A stretch of DNA of 64,000 nucleotides, taken from Gaeumannomyces sp. JS-464. Lineage: Eukaryota > Ascomycota > Sordariomycetes > Magnaporthales > Magnaporthaceae. The notes beneath the pieces were generated by a model. It was not told where the DNA came from and did no database searches. It saw only the letters and a program-made list of their open reading frames with translations. Of the stretch, positions 47,706 through 59,054 are shown piece after piece; positions within the stretch are counted from its first letter, which is position 1, and every line of letters begins with the position of its first letter. A program made the translations under genes and the position numbers. The DNA lies in assembly GCA_002197995.1 (NCBI GenBank), contig NGZR01000007.1, positions 950,399 through 1,014,398 of the forward strand, written 5' to 3'.

Positions 47706-49737
47706 ATGGCGCAACCCGCGTTCAGCACACCTGTGGCGTCGGCGCCAACCGGCCCCGATCCTTTCAGCGCGCCCGGGGAGTCCGTGAACGGCCATCAACA
47801 GCAACTCGCCCTCCTCGACATGCTATTCCCGGGCTTCTCTATCCTCTCGACCGCGGTCCAGCGGTATACGGGCATAGACCTGAATCTCTACATCCCCATG
47901 GTGATACTCGTGGGCGGGTCCCTCATCGCATGGCAATACTTTAGCGAATACACGTACCGGAAGCTGGATTCGTACTTTATGTCCAAGTGCTCGCTCCGCA
48001 CCGACGACGAGGCTTACAATTACGTCATGGCCTGGATCGCGAAGCAGAAGTTCTCACTAAGAAGCCGCCGTTTCATCGCTAACACTAACACCGATTCGAG
48101 GTCCTGGTTTACGTGGAAATGGAGGGATGACGAGGACGAGGACAACGAGTACGAAGGCGACGAGGCGACCCGAAAACCACTCTCTTATACGCCCGACTTT
48201 GGCTCGCACTATTTCTTCTACAAGGCCGGCTCCTCACCTTCCACCGCACCCAGAACAGGGAGCAGTTTGGATATTCGCGCGATAAGGAGGAGATATCCAT
48301 TTCGTGCTTCGGCCGCAACCCGAATGTGCTGAAAGAGCTGCTGATCGAGGCGCGCGACATGTACCTCAAGCGGGACGAGCATAAAACGAGCATCTACCGA
48401 GGAACCACCAAAGGCGCATCAGCCGAGCCGAGCTGGCAGCGGTGCATGGCGCGCACTTCGCGCCCCTTTTCGACAGTCATCCTAAACGAAAAAGTCAAGA
48501 AGGATCTGATCGACGACGTGACCGACTACCTAGACCCGGCCACCAGGCGCTGGTACTCCAACCGGGGCATCCCTTATCGCCGCGGCTACCTCCTCCACGG
48601 ACCGCCAGGAACCGGCAAATCGTCACTCAGCCTGGCGCTGGCCGGCTTCTTCAAAATGCGCATCTATATCGTCAGCCTAAGTTCCATTACCGCCAACGAG
48701 GAGACGCTGGCGACGCTGTTCGCCGAGCTGCCCCGACGTTGCGTCGTGCTCCTCGAGGACATCGACTCGGCCGGCCTGACCCACACGCGCGAGGACTCCA
48801 GCGCCCCCGTCGTGGCCCCCGCCGCCGCCGCGGGCGGCGGGCCCGATATGGTGCCGGGCCAGGTCACTCCCGGCAGGCCGATGCCGGCGCCCATCGGTGG
48901 GCGGCTGTCGCTGTCGGGCCTGCTCAACATCCTGGACGGCGTGGCATCGCAGGAGGGGCGGGTGCTCGTCATGACGACCAACCACATCGAAAAGCTCGAT
49001 AAGGCCCTCATCCGACCAGGTCGCGTCGATATGACAGTGCATTTTGGCCGCGCCGACGCCGACATGACGGCGGCCATCTTCCGCGCCATTTATGCGCCGC
49101 TCGAGGGTGACGTGGAGCCCCAGTCGGCTTCAAGCCCCTCGTCGCCCGCCACCGCCGCCTCTCCGACCTCACCCACCCTCTCCAAGCAGTCGGCCGAGGA
49201 GCTGGCGGGCGTCCTGGCGGCTGTGCACGGAAGGACGGCGGCGGAAGAGAAGAAGCAGCAGGAGCAGTCGCGGCTGCGGGCCGAGGCGGTCGAGCGTGTG
49301 GCGGCGCTGGCCGAGCAGTTCGCAGCCAAGATCCCGCGCACGAGTTCAGCCCCGCGGAGCTGCAGGGGTTCCTGATGAAGAACAAGCGGGACCCGGCCGC
49401 CGCGGTCGCTAACGCTGAGGAGTGGGTGGTGGCGACACGTAAGGAGAAGCAGCAGAAGGAGCTCGAGGAGGCCGAGGAGCGGCGCAGGCAGGCCGAGGCG
49501 GACGCCGAGGCGGAGCGCAAGAAGAAGGAGGAGGAAGAGGAGAAGAAGAAGCGCAAGGAGAAGAAGGAGGCCAGGCGCGCCAAGCGCAAGGCGGCAAAGA
49601 AGAGCAAGAAGAAGGCGGCTGGCGGCTCGGGCTCGGGCTCGGACTCGTCGTCCGATTCGTCCGAGGATGAGGAGGCCGAGGAGTCCAAGGCCGGGGCGGC
49701 GAACCCCGAGGAGAAGGACTCGGGCTATGAGACATGA
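47706..49737 (+). CDS. BCS1-like mitochondrial AAA ATPase with charged C-terminal extension
   Basis: AAA-family ATPase of the Bcs1 group; canonical Bcs1 moves the Rieske protein across the inner membrane for complex III assembly. The start at 47706 (CCATGG) is followed by LLDMLFPGFSILSTAVQRYTG and one membrane span, LYIPMVILVGGSLIAWQYF. The BCS1-specific domain has SLRSRRFIAN and SYTPDFGSHYFFYK. The AAA core has Walker A GPPGTGKSS, Walker B VVLLEDID, and TTNHIEKLDKALIRPGRVD. A Gly/Ala/Pro-rich insert follows Walker B. The last about 100 residues are Lys/Glu-rich with a Ser/Asp-rich end. That tail and insert suggest a fungal BCS1 paralogue, not the core chaperone. Two one-base deficits: at about 48224-48228 (native YKGRLLTFHR) and at about 49332-49340 (native IPAHEFSPAEL). 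Confidence 0.88.
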
Positions 49738-52388
49738 TATGGAGTGCTTTACATGGTGGATTTTTTTTTTTTTTTTTTTTTTTTTGTATTGAGGCGGCCG
49801 TCGTGAGCGTTTGTTCTATGATTCTCTTCTGGCCATGTTGTTAGTCTGTTGTTATGCGGAAGCTTGCGTTGGTTTCTTTCTTCTTTTCCTTGCGTTCCTC
49901 TCTGGCATTCCCCCGAGAGTATTATCCTGGTGTCGCAACTCAGAAGCGCAGCCGATAGACGGACAAAAAAGGATACCAAGCCTGAGCTTCCAGGACGTAA
50001 CGGCCTTTGCAGGGGATACCCAGTAAAATGCCGACCCCGATGAAGCAAGCTCCAGGTTCGTCTGAAAGCCTCCTGCGCAGTCCGAGAGGGGTCACAAGAG
50101 GTCCCCCACGTCCTGTTTCGGCGTAACTTTCCGGGGCCGCATACATGATTTGGCACAGATTGGGTAGGTGCACGGTACCGCGTTCAGCCAAGGGCGTGAA
50201 GCGCTACTGCGAGGCAGCAGGAGGGTATCGATGATGATGATGCATTGCTTGGTGGTGGGCTTGCAGGCGGCCCGGCATGCCTGCTCTGTCGCGTAGGGTG
50301 CATGGGAAGCAAGACGGGGGAAAAGGCCGATGCTGAGGCAGCTTCCCGCCGCTCTTGCGACAGGTGACGGACATTGGTGACCAAGGAGCAAACAGTCCGG
50401 GCGGGGCGCACGTACGCGCCTACCTAACTGCCTACCTATCTGCCTATACACGCTCACATTTGATTACCAATTTTGTTGAGAAGGGCAGCCTGCGATGCAA
50501 CTACATGGCGCGGGGCAGGGGCAGTCTCTATGCGCTTGCGTGTCGTGCCAGTTTGGGGAGCCGTCGACGACGAGGCTGTCGTCATGCCCCGGGCCCTTGT
50601 CAGGGTACCTTGTTTTTTTTGTTTTTTTTTCAAGGCCACCAAGGCACAAGAGATGGGAGGCGGCGGCGTGAGATGATGGCACGCACCCATGTAAATCAGC
50701 AATCATCAGCCTGTCACTCGGTGGGCTCGCACATGGAGCGTCGATTTGCGCCGTGCTTATCTTCCTTGCTTGGTAGGCCCGTCTGGTGCCTCCCCTAGCG
50801 TTTGCGTGGCCTCTGGGCTTGGCTCATCTTCCATGGTGGGCACGCGAACACGACGGGAGAGAAGAGGACGACTTAGAGTAGGGCCCTGTCTTCCCTCTCG
50901 AGATGAATGAGCCTGCCTGGTGACCTCTTTTTCGTTCCTGCAGAAGTCGGCGGCCGGACGAGGGGCTGGCGCGGGAGCCGTCTCAATCGTGCTGCTGCGG
51001 CGTTTGTTGAGGCTCTAGTCGTGTCTGGATCGGCCGTCAGCTGCATGCAGCCGGTAGGGGAGCGTGATGCGGGTTGGGCCTTTTCCCCCCCTTCTTCTTT
51101 GGTTCGGGAGAGGGCCGCGACAGGGGCGGCGTCTTTATTTGTTGTCAAGCGCGGGAGCGAACGCTACCGGACCGTCCCATCTGCAACGCTCCCAAGGCGG
51201 CAGGTTCCCAAGGTCCTACTGTTGAACTACATAGACCAACGCAGCAGCATGTACCTCGTGGCGGCGACACTTGATAGGTGCGGTGCGGTGCGGTGCGGTG
51301 CGACTTTTTTGCGCATGCGTCGCTTCCGGCGCCTTGGTTTTGGGACATGGGAAGAAAGAGCAATTTCCAGACGCACTATTGGCAATCATGGGCCATAGTC
51401 GGGATCTGCCAGCGAGACCATCCCAATCAGCCCCATCTTTGGCCCATTTCCCGCAAATTTGGCAGGCCGGCATGCACAGAGCCTTTTGCTTTTTTCGCGT
51501 TGGAGACGTGGGATGTCTGGACCAGTCGAGGTTGGATGGACCAAGGTTTCCGAGAATGGGGCAAACAGTCAGTTCGCCCGAGATGGGGAGCGGGAGGCGT
51601 TCGTTCGTTGCCAGCCCTCCCGAGATTTCGAACGAGACACGCACGCATCAAGCTGTATTACGCTGTGTCAGCTGGGCTCCCCGAGGGAGATGGCAGCAAA
51701 CGAACGGTTCTGTGGTGGATCCGTGGGCCATCTAATTTCACCCCCGTGTCGAGCCAGCCCATCGGCCGACGTAAACAGGGCCCGCCGTTGGGGAGGGATC
51801 AGAAGTCTGGTATCTCGCACGGCAACCGGCGGTGCTTGCGGTACCTACCAGGTACCTAGGTACTCCGCCACAAGAAATGTCCTACCCGGGCGCGTGGTTG
51901 GCAACGCACCAGCCGCTGATGTGTGCTGTCAACTGTCAGGCCGGGAGGATCGGGGGCTGGGGGCTTGGGATTAGATAACCCAGATCCTTGTTGAGGAGTG
52001 TACAGTAACTCTATTCCAACCAGAGCAGACGGGCAGACGATCCGAACGAGATGAAAAGAGGACATGAGGAAAGTTGGAAAAAGGAAACCCAGATAAAATA
52101 ACCAGGAGGATAAAAACACCGGACAAAAAAGAAACAAAAAGGGACCGTCCCTCCCCGTCCTCGCCCGCCTCTCCCTCTCTCGGTCCTGCCCCGTTCGAAC
52201 ATCCCACTCACTCCCTTTCCTTCCGCTGCCCCGACTCGAAGTCGGTCCCACAGACAGTCAAAGTAGCAGCAGAGATCGCTCAAGCCCAGCCTGTGGACGT
52301 CGTCTCTGTCCTTCTGTCGTTCTGTTGCAGACACAGCACCCCGACAGCACATACAGCCACACACAACACACCACATATTCAAAGTTCG
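49738..52388. other. Intergenic region upstream of HMG-CoA synthase
   Basis: A 25-base T run begins 24 bases after the BCS1-like stop (49761-49785). Five GGTGC units lie at 51277-51301 and a GGTACCTAGGTAC palindrome at 51851-51863. No gene was supported. The last few hundred bases likely hold the HMG-CoA synthase promoter. Confidence 0.45.
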
Positions 52389-52741
52389 GTGAGTAGGATC
52401 CCTATCTCCTTGCCGGAGTCTAGCTCGAATTCGTGGATTGGCTGGCTCCCCCAATCACCCTCCGGGCGGCGGCGGACCCCTCTTTCCAGATCGGATGCCC
52501 CTGGCCAGGGGTCCTGCCGTTGCATCGTTGCATTTTATGCATGGGAGTGGGCGGGTGGCGGATGTGCGTCGCTGCTGTTCATTCTTGGTTGTTCCGATTT
52601 CGTCGCCGAGCCCCAGAAAAAAAAATAAAAAAAAAATGTTCGAAGAGGGACCAGGCACACTCAACAAGAACGAAACGGCGGTGAAAGGGGAACAAAAAGG
52701 AAGCACCGCCGCTAACGTCTCGGTCGTCTGGGTGTGCGCAG
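52389..52741 (+). other. Putative 5'-UTR intron of HMG-CoA synthase
   Basis: Donor GTGAGT at 52389-52394, branch site CTAAC at 52712-52716 and acceptor GCGCAG ending at 52741. The branch lies 25 bases before the acceptor. The 353-nt interval ends 70 bases before the ATG. All three signals are consensus quality; no reading frame needs it, so it rests on signals alone. Confidence 0.55.
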
Positions 52742-52811
52742 CTTCTAAAACCTCAATCCCTCAACTCCGCCAACTAAATCGAGCCCTTCGGATCCCGGCC
52801 CGCCCGTCGCA

Positions 52812-55013
52812 ATGGCTTCGCGTCCGCAGAACATTGGCATCAAGGCCATTGAAATCTACTTCCCCAGCCAGGTTGGTTGCGCCCCTTGCATGCGAGCCTG
52901 CTAATGACTGGCTGCATTGACGGAGGAGCTGCTACTACTGCTGCTGCGCTGTTGCTGCTGCCGCCATTCAGCTGCTCAGCTGCCCACCCACCTGGCTTTC
53001 TCAGCCGTCCTGAGAAGTGCTGCTTCCTGCTGTTTGGTCGCTTCGGAATCCTTTTTGCTGGCTGCCCTGCGTTTCCCCTCTCCCCCGCCGATTGTGCCGC
53101 CCGCGGCAGATCCGATCCGACATCGCTTGTGCTCGGCCACACGCGACAAGCCGAGCTGTGCCTGGATTTTTTTTTTTTTTGCTTCGTGTGTGCCCCGCCA
53201 CCACAGCTGCCGCTTGGCACGCTCTGTGTGGCGGCGAGGGAGGCCAGGGGTGGCCTAATCATCGTCGTTGGTGCGTGGGGCATCCACCAGCACCTCCTGG
53301 AGCAGCACGTGCAGCAGGAGAAACGGACAGTGTGACAGCATAGCAGCAGCAGCAGCAAGCAGTGACTTTGCGTGCCGTTGACCTTTGTGCGATTGAATCC
53401 GCTAACTCTGGGGCCACCGTTTCAACCGCTAGTATGTCGAGCAAACTGAGCTTGAGAAGTTCGATGGCGTCAGCACTGGCAAATACACCATTGGTCTGGG
53501 CCAGACAAAGATGAGCTTCTGCGACGATCGCGAAGGTCGGTAGCCCCGCTCTCGTGTCCATGGCCTTGCCCGTGACCCAGTCCCGAAACCAAATGCGCTC
53601 GCGTCGGGTCTGGCGGACGGCGGCGAGGCGGCTTGTCGTGTCGTGTTGTGATCTGCGTTGCTGATTATATATATTCAACACAGATATCTACTCTTTCGCC
53701 CTGACCGTCACTTCGAACCTGCTGAAGAAGTATGCCGTCGACCCCAACTCGATCGGCCGCCTCGAGGTCGGCACCGAGACCATCCTGGACAAGTCCAAGT
53801 CGGTCAAGTCGGTGCTGATGCAGCTCTTCGGCGACAACACCAACATCGAGGGCGTCGACACGGTCAACGCCTGCTACGGCGGCACCAACGCCGTCATCAA
53901 CTCCATTAACTGGATCGAGGGTTCCGGCTGGGATGGCCGCGATGCCATCGTCGTCGCCGGCGATATCGCTCTGTACGCCAAGGGCAACGCCCGGCCCACC
54001 GGTTGCCGGCGCCGTTGCCATGCTCATCGGCCCCGACGCCCCATCGTCTTCGAACCCGGTCTGCGCGGCAGCTACATGCAGCACGCTTACGACTTCTACA
54101 AGCCCGACTTGACGAGCGAGTACCCCTATGTCGACGGCCACTTCTCGCTCAACTGCTACACCAAGGCCCTTGACGGCTCCTACACGGCCTACTCGAAGCG
54201 CGAGGCCCTGCTGCAGCAGAAGAACGGCGTCACCAACGGCCATGCCAACGGCAACGGCAGCGCCGCCGCCGACAACAAGACCCCCTCGACCGCTTCGACT
54301 ACCTGGCCTTCCACACCCCGACCTGCAAGCTCGTCGCCAAGTCGTACGCCCGCCTGCTGTACCACGACTACCTCGCCAACCCCGACAGCCCGCCTTCGCT
54401 GATGTGCCCCCGGAGCTGCGCGACATGGACTACGAGAAGTCCCTGACCGACAAGCTGCTCGAGAAGACATTCATGGGCCTGACCAAGAAGCGCTTCCAGG
54501 AGCGTGTCAATCCCGGCCTCCAGGTCGCCACCATGTGCGGCAACATGTACTGCGCCAGCGTCTGGGGTGGCCTCAGCTCCCTTATCGCCCACGTCGACAG
54601 CGCCTCCCTGCAGGGCAAGCGCATCGGCCTCTTCAGCTACGGCTCGGGCCTGGCTGCCAGCTTCCTGTCGCTGCGCGTCAATGGCAACCCCGAGAAGATC
54701 GCTAAGGCCCTCGACATCCCGAACCGCCTCCAGGCTAGGCGCGCCGTTCCCCCGCAGACGTACGATGATGTAAGTTTCCTGTGTGCAAAATCTGCAAAAT
54801 CTTACTGTAACTGGTTCGGTATTATAAGGTCGCCCTGTGTTGAGTCGTTGCTAACGCCCATGCGTTATGTGATAGATGTGCGAGCTCCGGAAGAAGGCCC
54901 ATCTCCAGAAGGGCTTCAAGCCCACCGGTGAGGTCTCGACCATCACCACCGACACTTACTACCTCGAGGAGGTCGACGGCATGTTCAAGCGATCATACAG
55001 CACCAAGGCCTAA
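52812..55013 (+). CDS. Hydroxymethylglutaryl-CoA synthase
   Basis: Condenses acetyl-CoA with acetoacetyl-CoA to HMG-CoA, an early step of the mevalonate and ergosterol pathway. Exons 52812-52871, 53433-53535, 53684-54769 and 54876-55013; intron 1 is long (561 nt). Motifs: [29 protein letters not shown], and the catalytic Cys in [10 protein letters not shown] (TGC at 53872-53874). Further on are [55 protein letters not shown], the Gly-rich [11 protein letters not shown], and the tail [17 protein letters not shown]. Exon 3 holds four breaks: near 54001-54005 (two lost bases), 54039-54043 (one C), 54281-54286 (one C in CCCCC) and 54389-54393 (one base). Repairing them restores uninterrupted homology, and all splice phases agree. 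An Asn/Gly/Ala-rich insert lies before FDYLAF. Confidence 0.95.
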
Positions 55014-57035
55014 GAGGCGACCGCCCCTCTGCCTGCCAAGTGAGCAGGCAGACACGGACTGGCCCCCCGCGCGTTCTCGACTTATGATACGGGCGGCATG
55101 AAGACTCACAAGCCCTTACCGGCCGCTGTTCTTGTCTTGGCGCCTCTGTGTTTTGGGCATCCGCGCGTGCCACCCCAGTCCCCCAAGTCGCCAAAGAGGA
55201 TCGACATTAGGGATGCGTGTGAGGGATGAATACAAGAGGAGGATACACAGAGATATGACACAATACCCTTGCAGATTTACGGCCGAGACGACTCTTTCTA
55301 CCCCGCCATCCTCTCTACTAGATAGACTCCGCATGGCTTTTCTTGTCGGCTCACATCAAGGTCCCCGGGAGGGCGCTACACGATAGAGGTCATTCCTGCC
55401 TGGTCTCTTCATTTGTTTCCTTTGAAGAACACCTGCTGTTTTTAATCTGGGTAGAGAGACGGAAGACGGTTCGCAGACATGGACCGGCACAACGAAGGGG
55501 GTTATCGCCCCCGGGATGCTAATTTTAAGAGCATGGCATTGGCTTTTTCATATCCCTTTTGCCCCTGACAACACACTCGCCACGGGCGATGATGTATATA
55601 GGTACTTACCTCCCGCGAGTGTGCTGATTGTCCATTAATTTACGGGAAAGATGCGTTCCTGGCCATCGAAGCAAGTGGTCAGTTGGAAGGGGTGTGATGA
55701 ACACTTGCTTTTGGTGATAGAAAGTTGGGGAAAGAATTCTGCTATCTTGATCTTGATTCTACGCTGACTGTCCTTAAGACATCTCCTCCCTGCATGTGTT
55801 GCGCTGAGCTCTTATCATATCGATGACCCTTTTTCCTTGTTGACTTATTATTGGTAGTTCTCCCGGAATCACTCTGTTTACACTCTGATCATTGTCATGT
55901 ACCTACCTAGTTATTTAAGTAGGTGATAACTTGAGCTGGTGTCATCTTGGTATCTCAAACAGGCCTGGTGAAATTATGCAACTAAAGGTGTTTAAAAGGC
56001 ATGGATCCCAACTTTGGAAGTTGTCTCGACTCACTTGAAAGACGGATGAACACGATGAATACACCTTAAAGCGAATTAAACAACCTGGGAAAATATCGAA
56101 CCAGTTTCTTCATTCGGTCTATACTGAGAAGAAAAAAAAAAAACTATCCAAGTTTAATTACAAAAAACATCTCTAAATATTTTAATCAACATTTATTCAC
56201 TATTTTATGAGTCCGTTTTTGAAAAGTGACTCCCGTTGCTAGACGCAACAGTACTCGGCATGGCGTGAGCTTGGGAGTAAATATGTGCACTTTGTGCCTT
56301 GCAGGGGCTTCGCTGTCCAGGAAAAGGGTGCTGGAAACAGTTATAGCAGCACTCGCCCGAGATACGGTAAGAGAGTTCCAAGGAAAAGGCTAGGTGCCAA
56401 ATCAAGTATCTGGTGAGTTGACAAACTCTCTGCCTATGGAGTATCACCAGGCTATTTTCAAAAAGGATGATCTTGGTGGAATGTAACTACTTTTATGGAT
56501 GCATTATCCCATCAATACAATCAGGCAATGCATGGCAATGGCTTCTTTGGTGTTTTGCAACATCATTCGTTCTCTGGTTAAATAAAATTTTGCACATCAC
56601 GCCTCGTTCAACATCCATCACCAGTAACTACAAAGTCATTTATTTGCGCAATTCAAAGCTGATAGTCTCCAATCTACCCCTACCGTCATTTGCTTGGACG
56701 GTCGGTTCGAAAGTTAGTTACCTCCAATCCGACTGCTGGCCCAGTGCTGGGGAGTTCACTGATACGCCTCGGTTGAGCTTCGTGACGCCATCGTTTCTTT
56801 TCGACCTTCGCGCAACGCATTTGACGAAAGTTAATCCTGAGTTCATGAGAACGACGGGGCGCGCGGTCGGGCCACAAAGCTTCCTCCAATTGGAAGCCCT
56901 CGGGCTACAAAAGAAAAAGAAGGCCTTGGCACACAGCACCAAGCCCGGTACAGGCAACAACAGACCGCTCGCTCCTGCCGATTTGCACTGAACGCAGACA
57001 TCACAAGACGTTCGCTGCCCCCAAGTCTGCCCGAG
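55014..57035. other. AT-rich island, about 1.3 kb inside a 2-kb gene-free stretch
   Basis: From about 55.4 to 56.7 kb the DNA is clearly richer in A and T than its neighbours, most strongly at 56140-56215. No transposon protein, terminal repeat or RNA gene was recognised. Confidence 0.5.
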
Positions 57036-57566
57036 ATGGATCCCTGGCTCGAAGCCGACCTGCGGCGCAAGCAGAAGAAAGCCCTCATCAAGGGCACACA
57101 CGATATCCCCCAGAGGATCCAATGGCTGGCCGAGGAGAAGCGCTACATCGAGGAGATCCAAGGAGCGCAGTCTCCCGAGCTCCATCACTCGTACGAGAAG
57201 AAGGTCGCAGACGCGGCCAAGAGGATCTACACGACCTTTCTTAGAGCCTCCCACCTCCGAGGCTCGCTCGAGAGACGGCGCCTCGGCGCCGCGAGCCGGA
57301 AGCCCAAGAGCGCCTACGCCGCGGGCAAGCGGTCGCCCGAGGACCGCTGGAAGGCGCGCAACTACCGCCGCCACGAGGCCTCCAAGCAGTCGTCCCGCCC
57401 CGAGCGACTGGCAAACCAGCTCGCGGCCGACCTGGCCCTGGACCCGGAGGCCCGCCGCCGCCGCTCGACGCTGGACTCGACGGGTGGCGCCAAGCTAGCG
57501 GCGCGGCTGCGCGACGTCAGGGCGTCCATTGCCGAGCTCGACGGCGTGCATACGTACCTAGCCTAG
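57036..57566 (+). CDS. Hypothetical protein, basic and helical
   Basis: 176 codons from an ATG at 57036. The product is Lys/Arg-rich and mostly helical: MDPWLEADLRRKQKKALIKG, WLAEEKRYIEEIQ, then SPEDRWKARNYRRHEASKQ. Third positions are GC-rich, as in the neighbouring genes. No known family was recognised. The frame stops at TAG 57564-57566, but the same frame then stays open to 58370, so this may be only the first part of a longer gene (see the next entry). Chance open frames of this size occur in such DNA, so confidence is moderate. Confidence 0.45.
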   Translation: MDPWLEADLRRKQKKALIKGTHDIPQRIQWLAEEKRYIEEIQGAQSPELHHSYEKKVADAAKRIYTTFLRASHLRGSLERRRLGAASRKPKSAYAAGKRSPEDRWKARNYRRHEASKQSSRPERLANQLAADLALDPEARRRRSTLDSTGGAKLAARLRDVRASIAELDGVHTYLA

Positions 57567-58370
57567 GAATCCAGGTTGGCCAAGCACGGCGCCGGGCGGG
57601 TTTCCTCCAAGAGCCCTTCGGCGCTGTACTGGGCTAAAAGACACGCTTTGGAGCGCGGCCGCCAGAGCCTGCGGGGTCGGGCGACCGCAACGGCGGGGGA
57701 GACCAAGTGGGAGGCGCCCGAGCATCCCGCAAAGAGCGAGCTGGTCCCCCAGATCCTGGCGGGGGTCCTGGCATCCGAGAAGCACGGTCTGGTCCGGGGC
57801 CGGTTCAGCGGGCATATACCTACCAAAGTCGAGATGAATCGGTTTTCTCGCACCACCACAACCACCAGTACCACCACCAGAAACACTGCCACAGGAACCA
57901 TCACCACCACCACCACAAGCACCATCCACGACCCTAGGCGCTCCGAGGAGCCAGCCGAACTGAAGAGCTCCCGCTTCTTTGGTGCCATGCTGTATGCCTT
58001 GGCAAAACACCGGAGGACCAAGGCCTACCCACTCTTATCACTCTTGAAGATGGAACCCTCGCTTTCGTCGTGGCGAAGTAGCCGTGATGGGGTTGCGCCG
58101 GACTCACACCACGACAAAAAGAAAAAGGCTGGTTCATACCTGAGATCGACGCGCCAGAGCTTTGCCGCCGAGATGGTTCGAGCTGTCGAAGAGGGGGCAG
58201 AAAACTGTTCTCAGATCTACAGAGCATTCTACAAAGTCTGGCGCTTACATGCCACAGGATTTGCTTTCAGGGAGAGCACATTCACGTGGAAGAAGGATAT
58301 CAGAGGTCCCAAGGAGTCAAAGCCGAGCTGCGGCGCGAGCAACCTTTCCAAGACGAAGCCGCGTGAGTGA
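57567..58370 (+). other. Open frame continuing after the TAG at 57564, status unclear
   Basis: 267 sense codons in the same frame as the preceding gene, separated from it by one stop codon. The first in-frame ATG is at about 57834, so it does not look like an independent complete gene. It contains a Thr-rich run near 57850-57930 (low complexity) and a charged C terminus. It may be a continuation cut by a substitution, a readthrough extension, or a chance frame. Confidence 0.25.
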
Positions 58371-59054
58371 CGGGAGAGGTTGGATTTCCGCGGACCTATC
58401 GGCCTTCAGAACCCACGACACGTCCCAGCAAAAAACCGGATCAAGTATACACTACTCGTTCTGCCATGCACCGTTGAGTATTTGCTAGTCGATTTCAGGA
58501 GATGTATTTCTATTCGTATGTACTGGCCAGAGACCGCCTGCGTATCGTCCCTCGCATGCTTCGTTTTGGGATTGTCTGGAGCGGAGCAGACAGATTATTA
58601 TTTCTGAAGGAGCTGGACGGGACTATGCGGCTGGACAACCCTAATATCCGTTGCTGCAAGTGTCACCGAGAGTTTCAGCTTTCGAGAATCGGTATGATAC
58701 CTCTCGCCATGGTTAGCCTTAGAGGCGCCGGGCTTTTCATTGGAATATTCTTTTACCGTGTTCTCAGCTGTTGTTATCACGCATACCGCTCCGGCTCGCC
58801 CCTCAAACCATGAGGGCCTGGTATGATCTAGCGTTTATTCTGTTGTCTGAGGGAAGACACCTTAATTCTTTGCACATTGGCCAGTGCTGAAGCACAGGAA
58901 TGTGTAGATAAACATGCCGGCTAATATCCCGTTTGAAATACCGTTGATTGCGCAACGCAATGTGATCAAGGCTCTGGAAAGACGCCGAGCTTTTGGGTGG
59001 CTATTACTATATACAGAGACTGCTACCTCGCCAAGCTATCGAAAAGACCGCCCG
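58371..59054. other. Intergenic region downstream of TRM7
   Basis: 3' flanks of the hypothetical locus (+) and TRM7 (-). No gene was recognised. Confidence 0.45.

Noticed and set aside
55400..56750. Intact transposon
   Set aside because: AT-rich, but no transposase, reverse transcriptase, terminal inverted repeat or target duplication was seen.
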